DNA from: Jiangella alba
GTDB lineage: Bacteria > Actinomycetota > Actinomycetes > Jiangellales > Jiangellaceae
DNA length: 64,000 nt
Assembly (NCBI RefSeq): GCF_900106035.1
Contig: NZ_FNUC01000004.1
Coordinates: 2,232,001-2,296,000, forward strand
Reading direction: 5' to 3'
Shown: one piece after another, positions 45,404 through 53,022 of the stretch
Layout: each line of letters starts with the position of its first letter
Position numbering within the stretch: the first letter of the stretch is position 1
Translations under genes and position numbers: made by a program
Notes under the pieces: generated by a model
The model's database searches: none
What the model was told of the DNA's origin: nothing
The model's input: only the letters and a program-made list of their open reading frames with translations

Positions 45404-47753
45404 CGCGGCGTTCACCTTGCACCGTCGGCCGCGGCGCCGGCGCCGGGCGCGCCTGCTGGTGGCCTGCGGGTTGACGGTGATCGTCGCGGGCGGCGCGGCC
45501 GGCGTCTGGGCCGTCGCGGTGGCCGGGGAGGAGCCGTCCTACCGGACCGCCGCCGCCGAGACCGCGTCGGTCGCGCAGACCCTCGACACCACCGGCACCG
45601 TCGAGGCCGCGTCGTCCGCAGCGGCCGCCTTCGCCACCTCCGGCACCGTCGCGTCGGTCGACGTGGCTGTCGGCGACACGGTGACGGTGGGGCAGCAACT
45701 GGCCGCGCTCGACACCACCGACCTCGCCGCCGCTCTCGCCGACGCCCAGGCCGAGCTGGCCCAGGCCGAGGCCGCCTTGGAGGCGACCATCGACGCTCAG
45801 GCCGACTCGGTCTCCACATCCGCGTCAACCTCTGCATCGGCGTCAACGTCTGCATCAACCTCAGCGCGGGCGTCAACCTCGGCGTCAACATCAACGTCGC
45901 AGTCAACGTCGGCATCAAGATCAACGTCGGCGTCAGCCTCCGGGTCGGTGTCAACGTTGGCGTCAACGTCGGGGTCAACGTCGGGGTCGGCGACATCGTC
46001 CGGATCGAAGTTCACGCCGGCCCCCACCTCGGGGTCGGAGTCAACGTCAGCGTCCACGTCGGCATCAACGTCCACGTCGGCATCGGCGTCGACGGCCGCG
46101 TTGGTCGTGCCGGCCTCGGCGCGGCTGGCGGGCGAAGGGCCCGGGCCCGGCGGGTCGCCCGGATCTGGCGGTACGACTGGCGGTGACGCCGGGCAGTTGA
46201 CTGCGTTGCAGCAGGCGGTGCTGGCGGCACAGGAGGCCGCTACTCAGAGTCTCGCCGCGGCCGCGGCAGCGCTCGAGGCGCAGCAGCAGGCCTGCGAGAC
46301 CGCGATGACCGACGCCGCCTCGACTACGTCCACCACGAGCCCCCCGCCGTCGCCGTCCGTTACGTCCGTGGCCGGCCTCATCACGACTTCCCCGCCGTCG
46401 CCCACGTCGTCGTTCTCGCCGGTCGGGTCCGCCGTCACCGCGGCTCCGACGCTGTCGCCGTCCGCCACGTCCGTGGCCGGCCTCATCACGACTTCCCCGC
46501 CGTCGCCCACGTCGTCGTTCTCGCCGGTCGGGTCCGCCGTCACCGCGGCTCCGACGCAGTCGCCGTCCGCTACGTCCGCGGCCGGCCTCACCACGGCCTC
46601 CCCGCCGTCTGCCATCTCGTCCATCTCGCCCACGGGGTCGACCACCGAGTCGCCCTCGTCGTCCCCGTCCGCCCTCACCGCGACTCCCACCTCGCCGCCC
46701 ACCTCGTCGCCGTCGCCCACGGAATCGCCGACCGGGTCACCCACGGAGACCCCGACCCCAAGCCCCACCACCTCCCCAACGCCCACGCCGTCGGAGCCGC
46801 CGGGGCCGGACCTCGAGCCGTGCGTGGCGGCGCTGCAGGCGGCGCAGGAGGCGCAGCAGCGAGCGGCGGCGGATCAGCAGGCGCTGCAGGAGGCGATCAC
46901 CGCGCTGGCAGAGCTGCTCGCGGCGGCCGAGGAGCCGGACGCCCCGCAGGAGGAGCCGGACACCTCGCAGGAAGAGCCGCCGTCAACCCCCTCGCCCTCG
47001 GAGGGGGAGCAGGGGCCGGGCGGGGCGAGCGCGTTGTCCGACGCCGCCCAGCTGGCCGAGGACCAGGCGGCCGTGAGCGAGGCGGAGCTGCGGGTGCTGG
47101 AGGCCGAGCATGCGCTCGCCGCGGCGACGATCGTCGCGCCGATCGCCGGGACCGTGGCCGCCGTCGACGTCACCACAGGCGCGGCGGCCGACTCCAGCGC
47201 CACCATCACGGTCGTCGCGCCCGGAGCTATCACCGTCACGGCCGAGGTGTCGGAGAGCGAGCTGCGCAGCCTCGCCGTCGGGACGGCGGCAAAGGTGCGG
47301 GCGGCGGGCACGGCGGAGTCCGTGAGCGGCGAGGTGGTGTCGATCGGCCTCATCCCCGACACGTCGTCCGGCAGCGCTCGCTACCCCGTCGTCGTCGGTG
47401 TCGCGGAGCCGCCGGCGAACGCCGCTGGTGGCGCCTCGGCGGACGTGTCGTTCCTGCTCGGCGAGGCGACGGAGGTGCTGACGGTGCCGAACTCGGCGAT
47501 CACGCTGACCGCTGACGGCGGCACGGTCCGGGTCCTGACCGGCGGCGAGGTCGAGACCACCCCGGTCACCCTCGGCGTCGTCGGCTCCGAGCGCACCGAG
47601 ATCCTCGACGGCCTCTCCGCCGGCGACCTCGTCGTCCTCGCCGACCTCGGCGCCGACCTGCCCACGTCTGACGCCGGCCCCACCGGCGGCGGTCCCATCC
47701 GCGGCGGCGACTTCACCGGCGGCTTCGGCGGACCACCGCCCGGGTTCGGCTGA
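45387..47753 (+). CDS. Second HlyD-family adaptor with very long Ser/Thr-rich insert
   Basis: 788 residues, about twice the usual length. GTG at 45387 overlaps the lipoprotein gene by 17 bp (GTG at 45396 also possible). TM anchor ARLLVACGLTVIVAGGAAGVWAV; first lipoyl half GTVASVDVAVGDTVTVGQQLAALDTTDLAAALADAQAELAQAEAAL; then an insert of about 330 residues: (TSAS)n tract, Pro/Gly link, helix QLTALQQAVLAAQEAATQSLAAAAAALEAQQQACETAM, three 35-residue TSPPS repeats and further Ser/Pro/Thr. A second helix pair, lipoyl half EHALAAATIVAPIAGTVAAVDVTTGAA and barrel domain follow. The insert sits where the coiled-coil hairpin should be, suggesting a wall-spanning extension. Confidence 0.82.
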   Translation: MASVSDAAFTLHRRPRRRRRARLLVACGLTVIVAGGAAGVWAVAVAGEEPSYRTAAAETASVAQTLDTTGTVEAASSAAAAFATSGTVASVDVAVGDTVTVGQQLAALDTTDLAAALADAQAELAQAEAALEATIDAQADSVSTSASTSASASTSASTSARASTSASTSTSQSTSASRSTSASASGSVSTLASTSGSTSGSATSSGSKFTPAPTSGSESTSASTSASTSTSASASTAALVVPASARLAGEGPGPGGSPGSGGTTGGDAGQLTALQQAVLAAQEAATQSLAAAAAALEAQQQACETAMTDAASTTSTTSPPPSPSVTSVAGLITTSPPSPTSSFSPVGSAVTAAPTLSPSATSVAGLITTSPPSPTSSFSPVGSAVTAAPTQSPSATSAAGLTTASPPSAISSISPTGSTTESPSSSPSALTATPTSPPTSSPSPTESPTGSPTETPTPSPTTSPTPTPSEPPGPDLEPCVAALQAAQEAQQRAAADQQALQEAITALAELLAAAEEPDAPQEEPDTSQEEPPSTPSPSEGEQGPGGASALSDAAQLAEDQAAVSEAELRVLEAEHALAAATIVAPIAGTVAAVDVTTGAAADSSATITVVAPGAITVTAEVSESELRSLAVGTAAKVRAAGTAESVSGEVVSIGLIPDTSSGSARYPVVVGVAEPPANAAGGASADVSFLLGEATEVLTVPNSAITLTADGGTVRVLTGGEVETTPVTLGVVGSERTEILDGLSAGDLVVLADLGADLPTSDAGPTGGGPIRGGDFTGGFGGPPPGFG
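45820..46090 (+). repeat. Ser-Thr-Ala hexamer/nonamer tract (GCGTCAACN)
   Basis: Irregular repeats of GCGTCAACGTC/TCGGCGTCA encode (S-A-S-T)n for about 90 residues of the second adaptor. Third positions include many A and T, unlike the rest of the gene, which points to slippage-driven growth. Confidence 0.75.
46353..46667 (+). repeat. Three tandem 105-bp repeats in the second adaptor gene
   Basis: Units 46353-46457 and 46458-46562 are almost identical (35 residues beginning PS-x-TSVAGLITTSPPSP); 46563-46667 is a diverged third copy (PSATSAAGLTTASPPSA). They encode an extracellular Ser/Thr/Pro spacer. Confidence 0.85.
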
Positions 47754-47774
47754 CGCGGGTCTGGGCTCGGACCG

Positions 47775-47805
47775 GCCGGGCGAGCGGCGCTACCGCTCGC
47801 CCGGC
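47775..47805. terminator. 13-bp hairpin between convergent genes
   Basis: GCCGGGCGAGCGG (47775-47787) pairs perfectly with 47793-47805 across CGCTA. It begins 21 bp after the adaptor stop and contains the minus-strand stop codon at 47790-47792, so it can act in both directions. Confidence 0.65.
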
Positions 47806-48338
47806 TGCTCCGCGCGCAGGCCCCGGGCGGTGAGGTCGTTCAGCCGTTCCAGCCACCCCTCCGGCGCCGGCCGGAACGCGACGCCCCCCGCGGTCGCCGA
47901 CCACTCCACCCCCGCCGCGACGTCCGCGAACGTCAGGCCGCGCGCCTCCAGCCACGCCGGCGCCCCCGGCGAGCTGAGCTCGGGTGTGCGCCGGACCGCG
48001 TGCACCATGTAGTCGGTGATCCGCCGTCGCCCCCACTGCTCCGCCGGCACGGGGTACGGGTCATCAGGAGCGGGCTCCGGCCCGAACGCGTCGTACCAGA
48101 CGTTGCGCAGCCACTCGTCGGTGGTCCATTGGGACTCGCCGGCGCTGTGCGGCGGGTACGACGACTCGCTGAGGTGGCGGGCGAACTCGTCGCGGAACGC
48201 GCGGTAGGTCTCGTTGGCGCGGGCGGCCAGCCTCGACGGCGCTTCTTCGCAGGCCTCGACGTAGAAGTCGGGAACGTCGTCGGCCATGCCGAACCCGCTG
48301 CCGAAGAACTGACGGAAGTTGCTGCTCATCGGGGTCAC
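47790..48338 (-). CDS. Hypothetical protein coupled to its upstream neighbour
   Basis: 182 residues from GTG at 48338 overlapping the previous stop (GTGA); ATG at 48329 is an alternative. Soluble, Trp-rich and acidic: DVPDFYVEACEEAPSRL, WTTDEWLRNVWYDAFG, RRRITDYMVHAVRRTPEL, WLEARGLTFADVAAGVEW. No signal or membrane segment. No family recognised. A short acidic cytosolic protein made with a larger coiled-coil protein would suit an immunity or chaperone role (inference only). Confidence 0.65.
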   Translation of the reverse strand: MTPMSSNFRQFFGSGFGMADDVPDFYVEACEEAPSRLAARANETYRAFRDEFARHLSESSYPPHSAGESQWTTDEWLRNVWYDAFGPEPAPDDPYPVPAEQWGRRRITDYMVHAVRRTPELSSPGAPAWLEARGLTFADVAAGVEWSATAGGVAFRPAPEGWLERLNDLTARGLRAEQPGER

Positions 48339-49453
48339 TCGAGATCCTCCAGGCGTTCGTTCGTCGGTCCCGGAACGTCGACCGGGAAGCAGGTGACCAG
48401 GTGCCAGGTGCCGCCGGCCTTCTTGAACGCCAGGGTCGCGCCGGGGTCCGCGCCGCGGGCGATCGGATCGAAGGCCTGCGCGAAGACCGTCTCGCGGCCC
48501 TGATCCAGGCCGTACAGCCGCGCGGCCGACCAATCCATCCGGGTCTCCTTCGTGCCGATGCCCGCGCCACGGTATCCGGCGGCGTCGCCCGGCGTGAGCC
48601 CCGCCTGGTCGGCGCTCACATGGATCCCGATCCTCGTCGCGTCGCCCGCCGCGCGGGTGAGGAATGCGTCCAAGCCACCCTGGGTGTGCGCGCGTTCGAG
48701 CACGGCTTCGATCGGCTTGACCAGCGCTTCTGGCGACGTGAAACCGCCGGCCACCGGTCCGCAGCGGTGCGCGGTGGCGACGGCGCCGGTCGGCAGGACC
48801 TGCCAGCCGTACTCGCCGGACGGGTCCTTCAACCAGATCAGCCGCGCGAGGTGAGCGCCGTCGGAGAGATGCGCGCCGTGCCGTTGCACCGCATGGCAGG
48901 TGGCGTCCTCGATGAGCCGCATGCCTTCGTCCGCGTACTCCTGCGCGAAAGCACGACGGGTGGCCGCGAGGGCGACGGCGAGGTCGCCGGCCGAGGGAGC
49001 TGTCGTCGCGGCGGCGGGCTCGCGGCCGAGGCTCGTGCTGCCGTCGACGCCGGTCAGGAGGTCGGCGACGTAGATGCGGGCGAAGCCGGCGGGGAAGTGG
49101 TCGCTGAGGTCGCCACCGGCCGGCGACGGCGGCAGTGGGGGGAGCGGGGCGAGCCCGTGCCAGGGCGCCAGCAGGGCGAGCAGCGCGTGGATCTCCGTCA
49201 CGTACGGGCGGCGCAGGTCGGAGAGGCGGTCGCGCAGGTCGGCGTCGAGCTGGTGGGTGAGCGCCTCGATCTGGGCGGTGAGGGCGGCGGACCGGGCCCG
49301 GGCGACCTCGCCGGTGACCTGCGCGGCCCGCGCCCTGGACTGCTCGGCCACCTCGTCCGCCCGCCGCTCGAGGTCGGCGCAGGTGCGCAGGATGGCCTCG
49401 ACAGCGGAACGGACGGCGCCGCGGGTAGGCGGCGGCGCCGCGGACTGCGTCAC
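48335..49453 (-). CDS. Hypothetical protein with N-terminal coiled coil
   Basis: 372 residues. Residues about 10-95 are a helical, heptad-like stretch (VEAILRTCADLERRADEVAEQSRARAAQV...IEALTHQLDADLRDRL). A Pro-rich link (LAPLPPLPPSPAGG) leads to a mixed domain with FARIYVADLL, LARLIWLKDPSGEYGWQVLP and a C-terminal WSAARLYGLDQGRETVFAQAFDPIA...FKKAGGTWHLVTCFPVD. No signal peptide. Not recognised. First gene of a two-gene operon with the GTGA-coupled protein downstream; it resembles toxin-immunity layout but no toxin motif is visible. Confidence 0.65.
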   Translation of the reverse strand: MTQSAAPPPTRGAVRSAVEAILRTCADLERRADEVAEQSRARAAQVTGEVARARSAALTAQIEALTHQLDADLRDRLSDLRRPYVTEIHALLALLAPWHGLAPLPPLPPSPAGGDLSDHFPAGFARIYVADLLTGVDGSTSLGREPAAATTAPSAGDLAVALAATRRAFAQEYADEGMRLIEDATCHAVQRHGAHLSDGAHLARLIWLKDPSGEYGWQVLPTGAVATAHRCGPVAGGFTSPEALVKPIEAVLERAHTQGGLDAFLTRAAGDATRIGIHVSADQAGLTPGDAAGYRGAGIGTKETRMDWSAARLYGLDQGRETVFAQAFDPIARGADPGATLAFKKAGGTWHLVTCFPVDVPGPTNERLEDLE

Positions 49454-49546
49454 CCTGGCACGGTACCGGCTGCCTTACCCCAATGCAGCCGGAACCCGGG
49501 CGACCACCGGTAGCGTTGACACCAGACAACGACGAAGGGAACCTCC

Positions 49547-49879
49547 GTGACCTGTCCGAAGTGCAGCGGTCAGATGAAGACGTATGACCGTTTGGGCGTG
49601 CACGTCGAGCAGTGCGACAACTGCAAGGGCATCTTCCTCGACAAGGGCGAACTCGAGCAGATCGTCGCCGCCGAGGAGCAGTTCAACGCGCCGCCCCCGC
49701 CGCTGGACTACGGCCGCCAGGCGCCCCCGCCGCAGCAGCCGTACCAGCAGCCCCGTCAGCAGCCGTACCGCGACAGCCCGGCACCGTACGGCCGCGGCCG
49801 CGGCTACGACGACTCGCCCAGCCCGTACGGCTACGGCAAGAAGCGGCGCAAGAGCTTCCTCGACCAGCTCTTCGACTGA
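49547..49879 (+). CDS. TFIIB-type zinc-ribbon protein with Pro/Gln/Tyr-rich tail
   Basis: 110 residues from GTG at 49547 (AAGGGA upstream). One zinc ribbon: CPKCSGQM...VHVEQCDNCKGIFLDKGELEQIV, the zf-TFIIB family. The rest is disordered (PPPQQPYQQPRQQPYR, GRGRGYDDSPSPYGYG) and ends in KKRRKSFLDQLFD. Widespread in actinobacteria with unknown role. Seven bases separate it from the kinase gene. Confidence 0.82.
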   Translation: MTCPKCSGQMKTYDRLGVHVEQCDNCKGIFLDKGELEQIVAAEEQFNAPPPPLDYGRQAPPPQQPYQQPRQQPYRDSPAPYGRGRGYDDSPSPYGYGKKRRKSFLDQLFD

Positions 49880-49886
49880 CGCACGC

Positions 49887-50507
49887 GTGAATCTGCTGAT
49901 CTGCGAGCGTTGCGGCGAACGCGCCGACCGCCCGCAGGTCGAGCCGGAGGCGGTCATCCGGTGCGCCCACTGCGGCCACCGGTGGCCGTTCCTCCGCCTC
50001 CCGCTGTTCTGCGTGACCGGCCCCAGCGGCACCGGCAAGTCGACGGTGCAACGGCTGCTCGCGACCGAGCTGGCCGACCGGTTCGTCGTCCTGGAACAGG
50101 ACGTGCTGTGGGTGGCCGGCCTGCGTGACGACGGCGCGGAGCACCGGCCGTTCCGGTCGACGTGGCTGCGGATGGCCGCGATGATCCACCAGAGCCGCCG
50201 GCCGGTCGTGCTGTGCGGGACGGTCGTGCCGCCGGAGCTCGAGCCGCTGCCGGAGCGCGCCCTGTTCGAGCGCATCGACTACCTCTGCCTGACCTGTGAC
50301 CCGGACGTACTCGCCGCGCGGCTGCGGGGCCGGCCGAAGTGGCGGGAGTGGGACGAGCCGCGCATTGCCGAGATGCTCGACTACGCCGCGTGGATCGACG
50401 CCACCGCGGCCACCATGGACCCGCCGATGACACTGCTCGACACCACCGACGTGCCGGTCGACGAGACGGCGCGCGCGGTGGCGCGCTGGCTGGACGAGCG
50501 CGCCTGA
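49887..50507 (+). CDS. Zinc-ribbon P-loop kinase-like protein (AAA_33 type)
   Basis: 206 residues from GTG at 49887. Opens with a zinc ribbon (CERCGERADRP...VIRCAHCGHRWPF) then a nucleoside-kinase-like core: CVTGPSGTGKST (Walker A), VVLEQDVLWVAG, VVLCGTVVPPEL, YLCLTCDPDVLAARL and a C-terminal DTTDVPVDETARAVARWL typical of small-molecule kinases. The substrate is unknown. It shares an operon with another zinc-ribbon protein. Confidence 0.75.
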   Translation: MNLLICERCGERADRPQVEPEAVIRCAHCGHRWPFLRLPLFCVTGPSGTGKSTVQRLLATELADRFVVLEQDVLWVAGLRDDGAEHRPFRSTWLRMAAMIHQSRRPVVLCGTVVPPELEPLPERALFERIDYLCLTCDPDVLAARLRGRPKWREWDEPRIAEMLDYAAWIDATAATMDPPMTLLDTTDVPVDETARAVARWLDERA

Positions 50508-50588
50508 CGGCTGCCGCCGACGTCTCGCGACGGCCGTCTGGGTGGAGCCGTCACGGTTGAGTCGTCAATGGTGGACGGGGATCAAGCG

Positions 50589-50622
50589 ATCAAGTCAACT
50601 GTTGATCACGTCAAGACTTGAT
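50589..50622. terminator. Hairpin at the 3' end of the GH15-like gene
   Basis: ATCAAGTC (50589-50596) pairs with GACTTGAT (50615-50622); an inner TTGA/TCAA stem and an alternative TCAAC-T-GTTGA dyad (50595-50605) lie inside. It overlaps the minus-strand stop codon and follows the convergent kinase gene by 81 bp. Confidence 0.45.
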
Positions 50623-51911
50623 GCCAGTACGAGATACATGCCGTGTGACCACAGCAGCGGCCGGGCGTTCGGCCCCCACCGATCGGTCCACTCGGCCAGC
50701 CGGTCCGGCGCCAGCAGCGGCGGCACCTGCTCCGGCAGCGACCCGGACGAGTCGGCGGTCGAGGCGATCCAGCGCAGTAGCTCGGCGGCCCGCTCCCGCG
50801 ACCCGGCGACGGCGTGGTGCCAGCCGAGGAAGGCGGCCAGGATCGGCCACTGGCCGCCGCCGTAGAAGGTGTCGCCGACGTAGCGGTGCACGCCGCCCGG
50901 GGTGGGGCCGGTGGTGGCTGGTGTGGCGGCGCTTGGGGTGGCTGACGCGGGGCCGGTGGTGGCACCTGGGGTGGCGTGCTGGCTGCCTGGGGCCGGGCCG
51001 GTGGTGGCTGGTGTGGCGGCGTGCTGGGTGGCTGGGCCGGCTGGGGTGGGCGGGTCGGAGGCGGCTGGCGTGGCGACGTCCGGGGAGGCCGGCCCGGCTG
51101 GGGCGGACAGCTCGGCGGTGATGCGGCCGACCGTCGCACGGTCGACCGGGCCGCCGGGCGGGACCAGCCCGAACGGCACCCCGGCCACCACCAGACTGGC
51201 GTCGACCGCGGTGGAGCCGAGCCACTTGCGCAGCGCGCCCTCGAACGTGCCCGAGCGGGTGACCAGCGCCGAGATCTCGTCCGCCGCCGCCGAGGCGGCG
51301 GACGGCAGCACCCCGAGCGCCGCGGCGGCGCGGAGGCCGCCGTAGACCGAGGCCAGGGTGGAGACGTGGGTGTGGTCGCGGTGCTCCTCCCACCAGTCGC
51401 GGCACGGCCGGGACCCGACGGCGACGAGGTAGCGGACGGCGACCTCGGCCGCGGCGGCGTACGGCGTCAGGGATAGGTTCCACCGGGTCAGGTGCGACCG
51501 CAGCGCCCACAGCCACGTCCCGTAGCCGTCGACCTGGTAGTTCCACCAGTCGTCGTCGTGACGGTCGCCGGCCAGGGTGTAGCGGGCGGGCAGCAGTTCG
51601 GCGTCCGACGGCTGCGAGCCGGCCGCCACCCGCGCCACCAGCGACTCGACGGCCGGCGCCTCGCGCTCGAGCACCCGCGCGCACCACTCGTGGAAGGCCG
51701 TGGCCGACTCGACGGCGCCGGCCCGGCTCATCCCCTCGGCGATGAACGCGCCGTCGCGGAACCAGCAGAAGCCGTACGGCGCGAAGCCGACCGCCGCGGG
51801 ATAGGCGCCGGACGGGTCCTGTGCGCCGGCGATCAGCTCGACACTCACCTGAGCGAGTCGTCGCAGGTCAGGAACCTCGGCTACAGACAATGGGTTGACA
51901 GGCTCGGCCAT
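50595..51911 (-). CDS. GH15-like (glucoamylase/glucodextranase-type) enzyme with low-complexity insert
   Basis: 438 residues, (alpha/alpha)6-barrel features: YGFCWFRDGAFIAEGMSRAG, WWNYQVDGYGTWLWALRSHL, WWEEHRDHTHVSTLASVYGGL, GDTFYGGGQWPILAAFLGWHHAV and PLLWSHGMYLVLASSL. No signal peptide, so probably intracellular, cutting oligosaccharides brought in by the ABC importer nearby. About 73 residues of Ala/Thr/Pro/Gly repeats interrupt the barrel before GDTFYGGG, where family members have a short loop. ATG at 51911; diverges from lacI over the operator repeats. Confidence 0.78.
   Translation of the reverse strand: MAEPVNPLSVAEVPDLRRLAQVSVELIAGAQDPSGAYPAAVGFAPYGFCWFRDGAFIAEGMSRAGAVESATAFHEWCARVLEREAPAVESLVARVAAGSQPSDAELLPARYTLAGDRHDDDWWNYQVDGYGTWLWALRSHLTRWNLSLTPYAAAAEVAVRYLVAVGSRPCRDWWEEHRDHTHVSTLASVYGGLRAAAALGVLPSAASAAADEISALVTRSGTFEGALRKWLGSTAVDASLVVAGVPFGLVPPGGPVDRATVGRITAELSAPAGPASPDVATPAASDPPTPAGPATQHAATPATTGPAPGSQHATPGATTGPASATPSAATPATTGPTPGGVHRYVGDTFYGGGQWPILAAFLGWHHAVAGSRERAAELLRWIASTADSSGSLPEQVPPLLAPDRLAEWTDRWGPNARPLLWSHGMYLVLASSLDVINS
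50892..51112 (-). repeat. Minisatellite inside the GH15-like gene
   Basis: About 220 bases of degenerate GGTGGTGGC/TGGTGTGGCGGCG units encode PATTGPxPG and HAATPATTG repeats in frame. The tract is purine-rich on the plus strand and interrupts the catalytic domain. Confidence 0.75.
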
Positions 51912-51930
51912 GATGCCCGAATGTAGCCGA

Positions 51931-51953
51931 TGTAACCGGTTTATGTAACCGGT
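51931..51953. promoter_or_regulatory. LacI operator repeats
   Basis: TGTAACCGGT occurs at 51931-51940 and 51944-51953; the shared core AACCGGTT/ACCGGT is palindromic as LacI-family sites are. It lies between the GH15-like gene start (20 bp) and lacI start (20 bp), so it may control both directions. Confidence 0.65.
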
Positions 51954-51972
51954 ACCAAAGGAGCGACCGACG

Positions 51973-53022
51973 ATGGAAGACGCGGAGCCGAAGAGCCCCC
52001 AGCGACGCCGCACGGCCGGCCGCGCCACGGTGACGATCCGCGACGTGGCGCGGCATGCGGGCGTGTCGGTGGCGACGGTCTCGCGCGCCCTTCGCGGCAG
52101 CGACCTCGTCCACCCGGCCACCCGCGAACGCGTCGACGCCGCCATCGAGGAGCTGCGCTTCACGCCCAGCCAGCTCGGCCGGTCGCTGGCCGAGCGGCGG
52201 CACGCCGCCAACGGCATCGTCTTCCCCGACCTCTCCGGCCCGTTCTACGCCGAGGTCGTGCTGGGCTACGAGGAGGTCGCCGCGACGCTGGGCCGCTCGG
52301 TGCTCATCCTCAGCACGCAGAACCGAGAGTCCGCCGACGAGATGGTGCTCGACCTCGCCGGACGGGTCGACGGGCTGGCGGTGTTCGGGCGGACGGTGCA
52401 CGACGACGTCGTCGCCGAGGTCGTCCAGCGCGGCGTCCCCGTCGTGCTGATGGCGCGCACCGAGATCGCCGGCGCCGACTCCGTCCGCACCGAGAACGTC
52501 GTCGCCGCCGCGTCCGTTGTCGACCATCTGCTGACGCACGGCCACCGGCGTATGGCGTTCCTCGGCGACCCGGTCGACTCCACCGACGTCGCCGAGCGGT
52601 GGGCCGGGTTCCGCGGCGCGCTCGCGCAGGCCGGCGCGGAGGTCCCGGAGCGGGCCATCCCGGCCGGGTTCAAGGAGGACGACGGCGCCCGCGTGGCCGC
52701 CGAGCTCACCGCCGGCGACCTGCCGGACGTCGTCGTGTGCGCGAACGACGAGCTGGCGCTCGGCCTCACCGTCGCGCTGGCCGAACAGGGGATCCAGGTA
52801 CCGGGGGATGTCGCCGTCACAGGGTGGGACGACGTCATGGCGGCGCGCTACGCCGGGCTGACGACGGTCCGTCAGCCGATGCGCGAGATGGGGGCCCGGG
52901 CGGCCCGGCTGCTGGACGCCCGGATCAGCGGAGACCGTTCCGAACCACGTCACGACGTCCTGACCACCCAGCTCGTGGTCCGCCGCAGTTGCGGGCCGCA
53001 TCCGAAGGAGGCTCATCGATGA
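51973..53022 (+). CDS. LacI-family transcriptional regulator
   Basis: 349 residues. N-terminal HTH with hinge: VTIRDVARHAGVSVATVSRALRGSDLVHPATRERVDAAIEELRFTPSQLGRSLA. Periplasmic-binding-like ligand domain: GIVFPDLSGPFYAEVV, VDGLAVFGRT, HGHRRMAFLGDP, VVCANDELALGL, AVTGWDDVMAARYAGLTTVRQP. First gene of the sugar-import operon and ATGA-coupled to the binding protein, so it controls its own operon and probably the divergent glycosidase in response to the imported sugar. Confidence 0.93.
   Translation: MEDAEPKSPQRRRTAGRATVTIRDVARHAGVSVATVSRALRGSDLVHPATRERVDAAIEELRFTPSQLGRSLAERRHAANGIVFPDLSGPFYAEVVLGYEEVAATLGRSVLILSTQNRESADEMVLDLAGRVDGLAVFGRTVHDDVVAEVVQRGVPVVLMARTEIAGADSVRTENVVAAASVVDHLLTHGHRRMAFLGDPVDSTDVAERWAGFRGALAQAGAEVPERAIPAGFKEDDGARVAAELTAGDLPDVVVCANDELALGLTVALAEQGIQVPGDVAVTGWDDVMAARYAGLTTVRQPMREMGARAARLLDARISGDRSEPRHDVLTTQLVVRRSCGPHPKEAHR

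Noticed and set aside
46353..46667. CRISPR-like spaced repeats
   Set aside because: The 105-bp units are directly adjacent, in frame and code for Ser/Thr/Pro protein repeats; there are no spacers and no cas genes.
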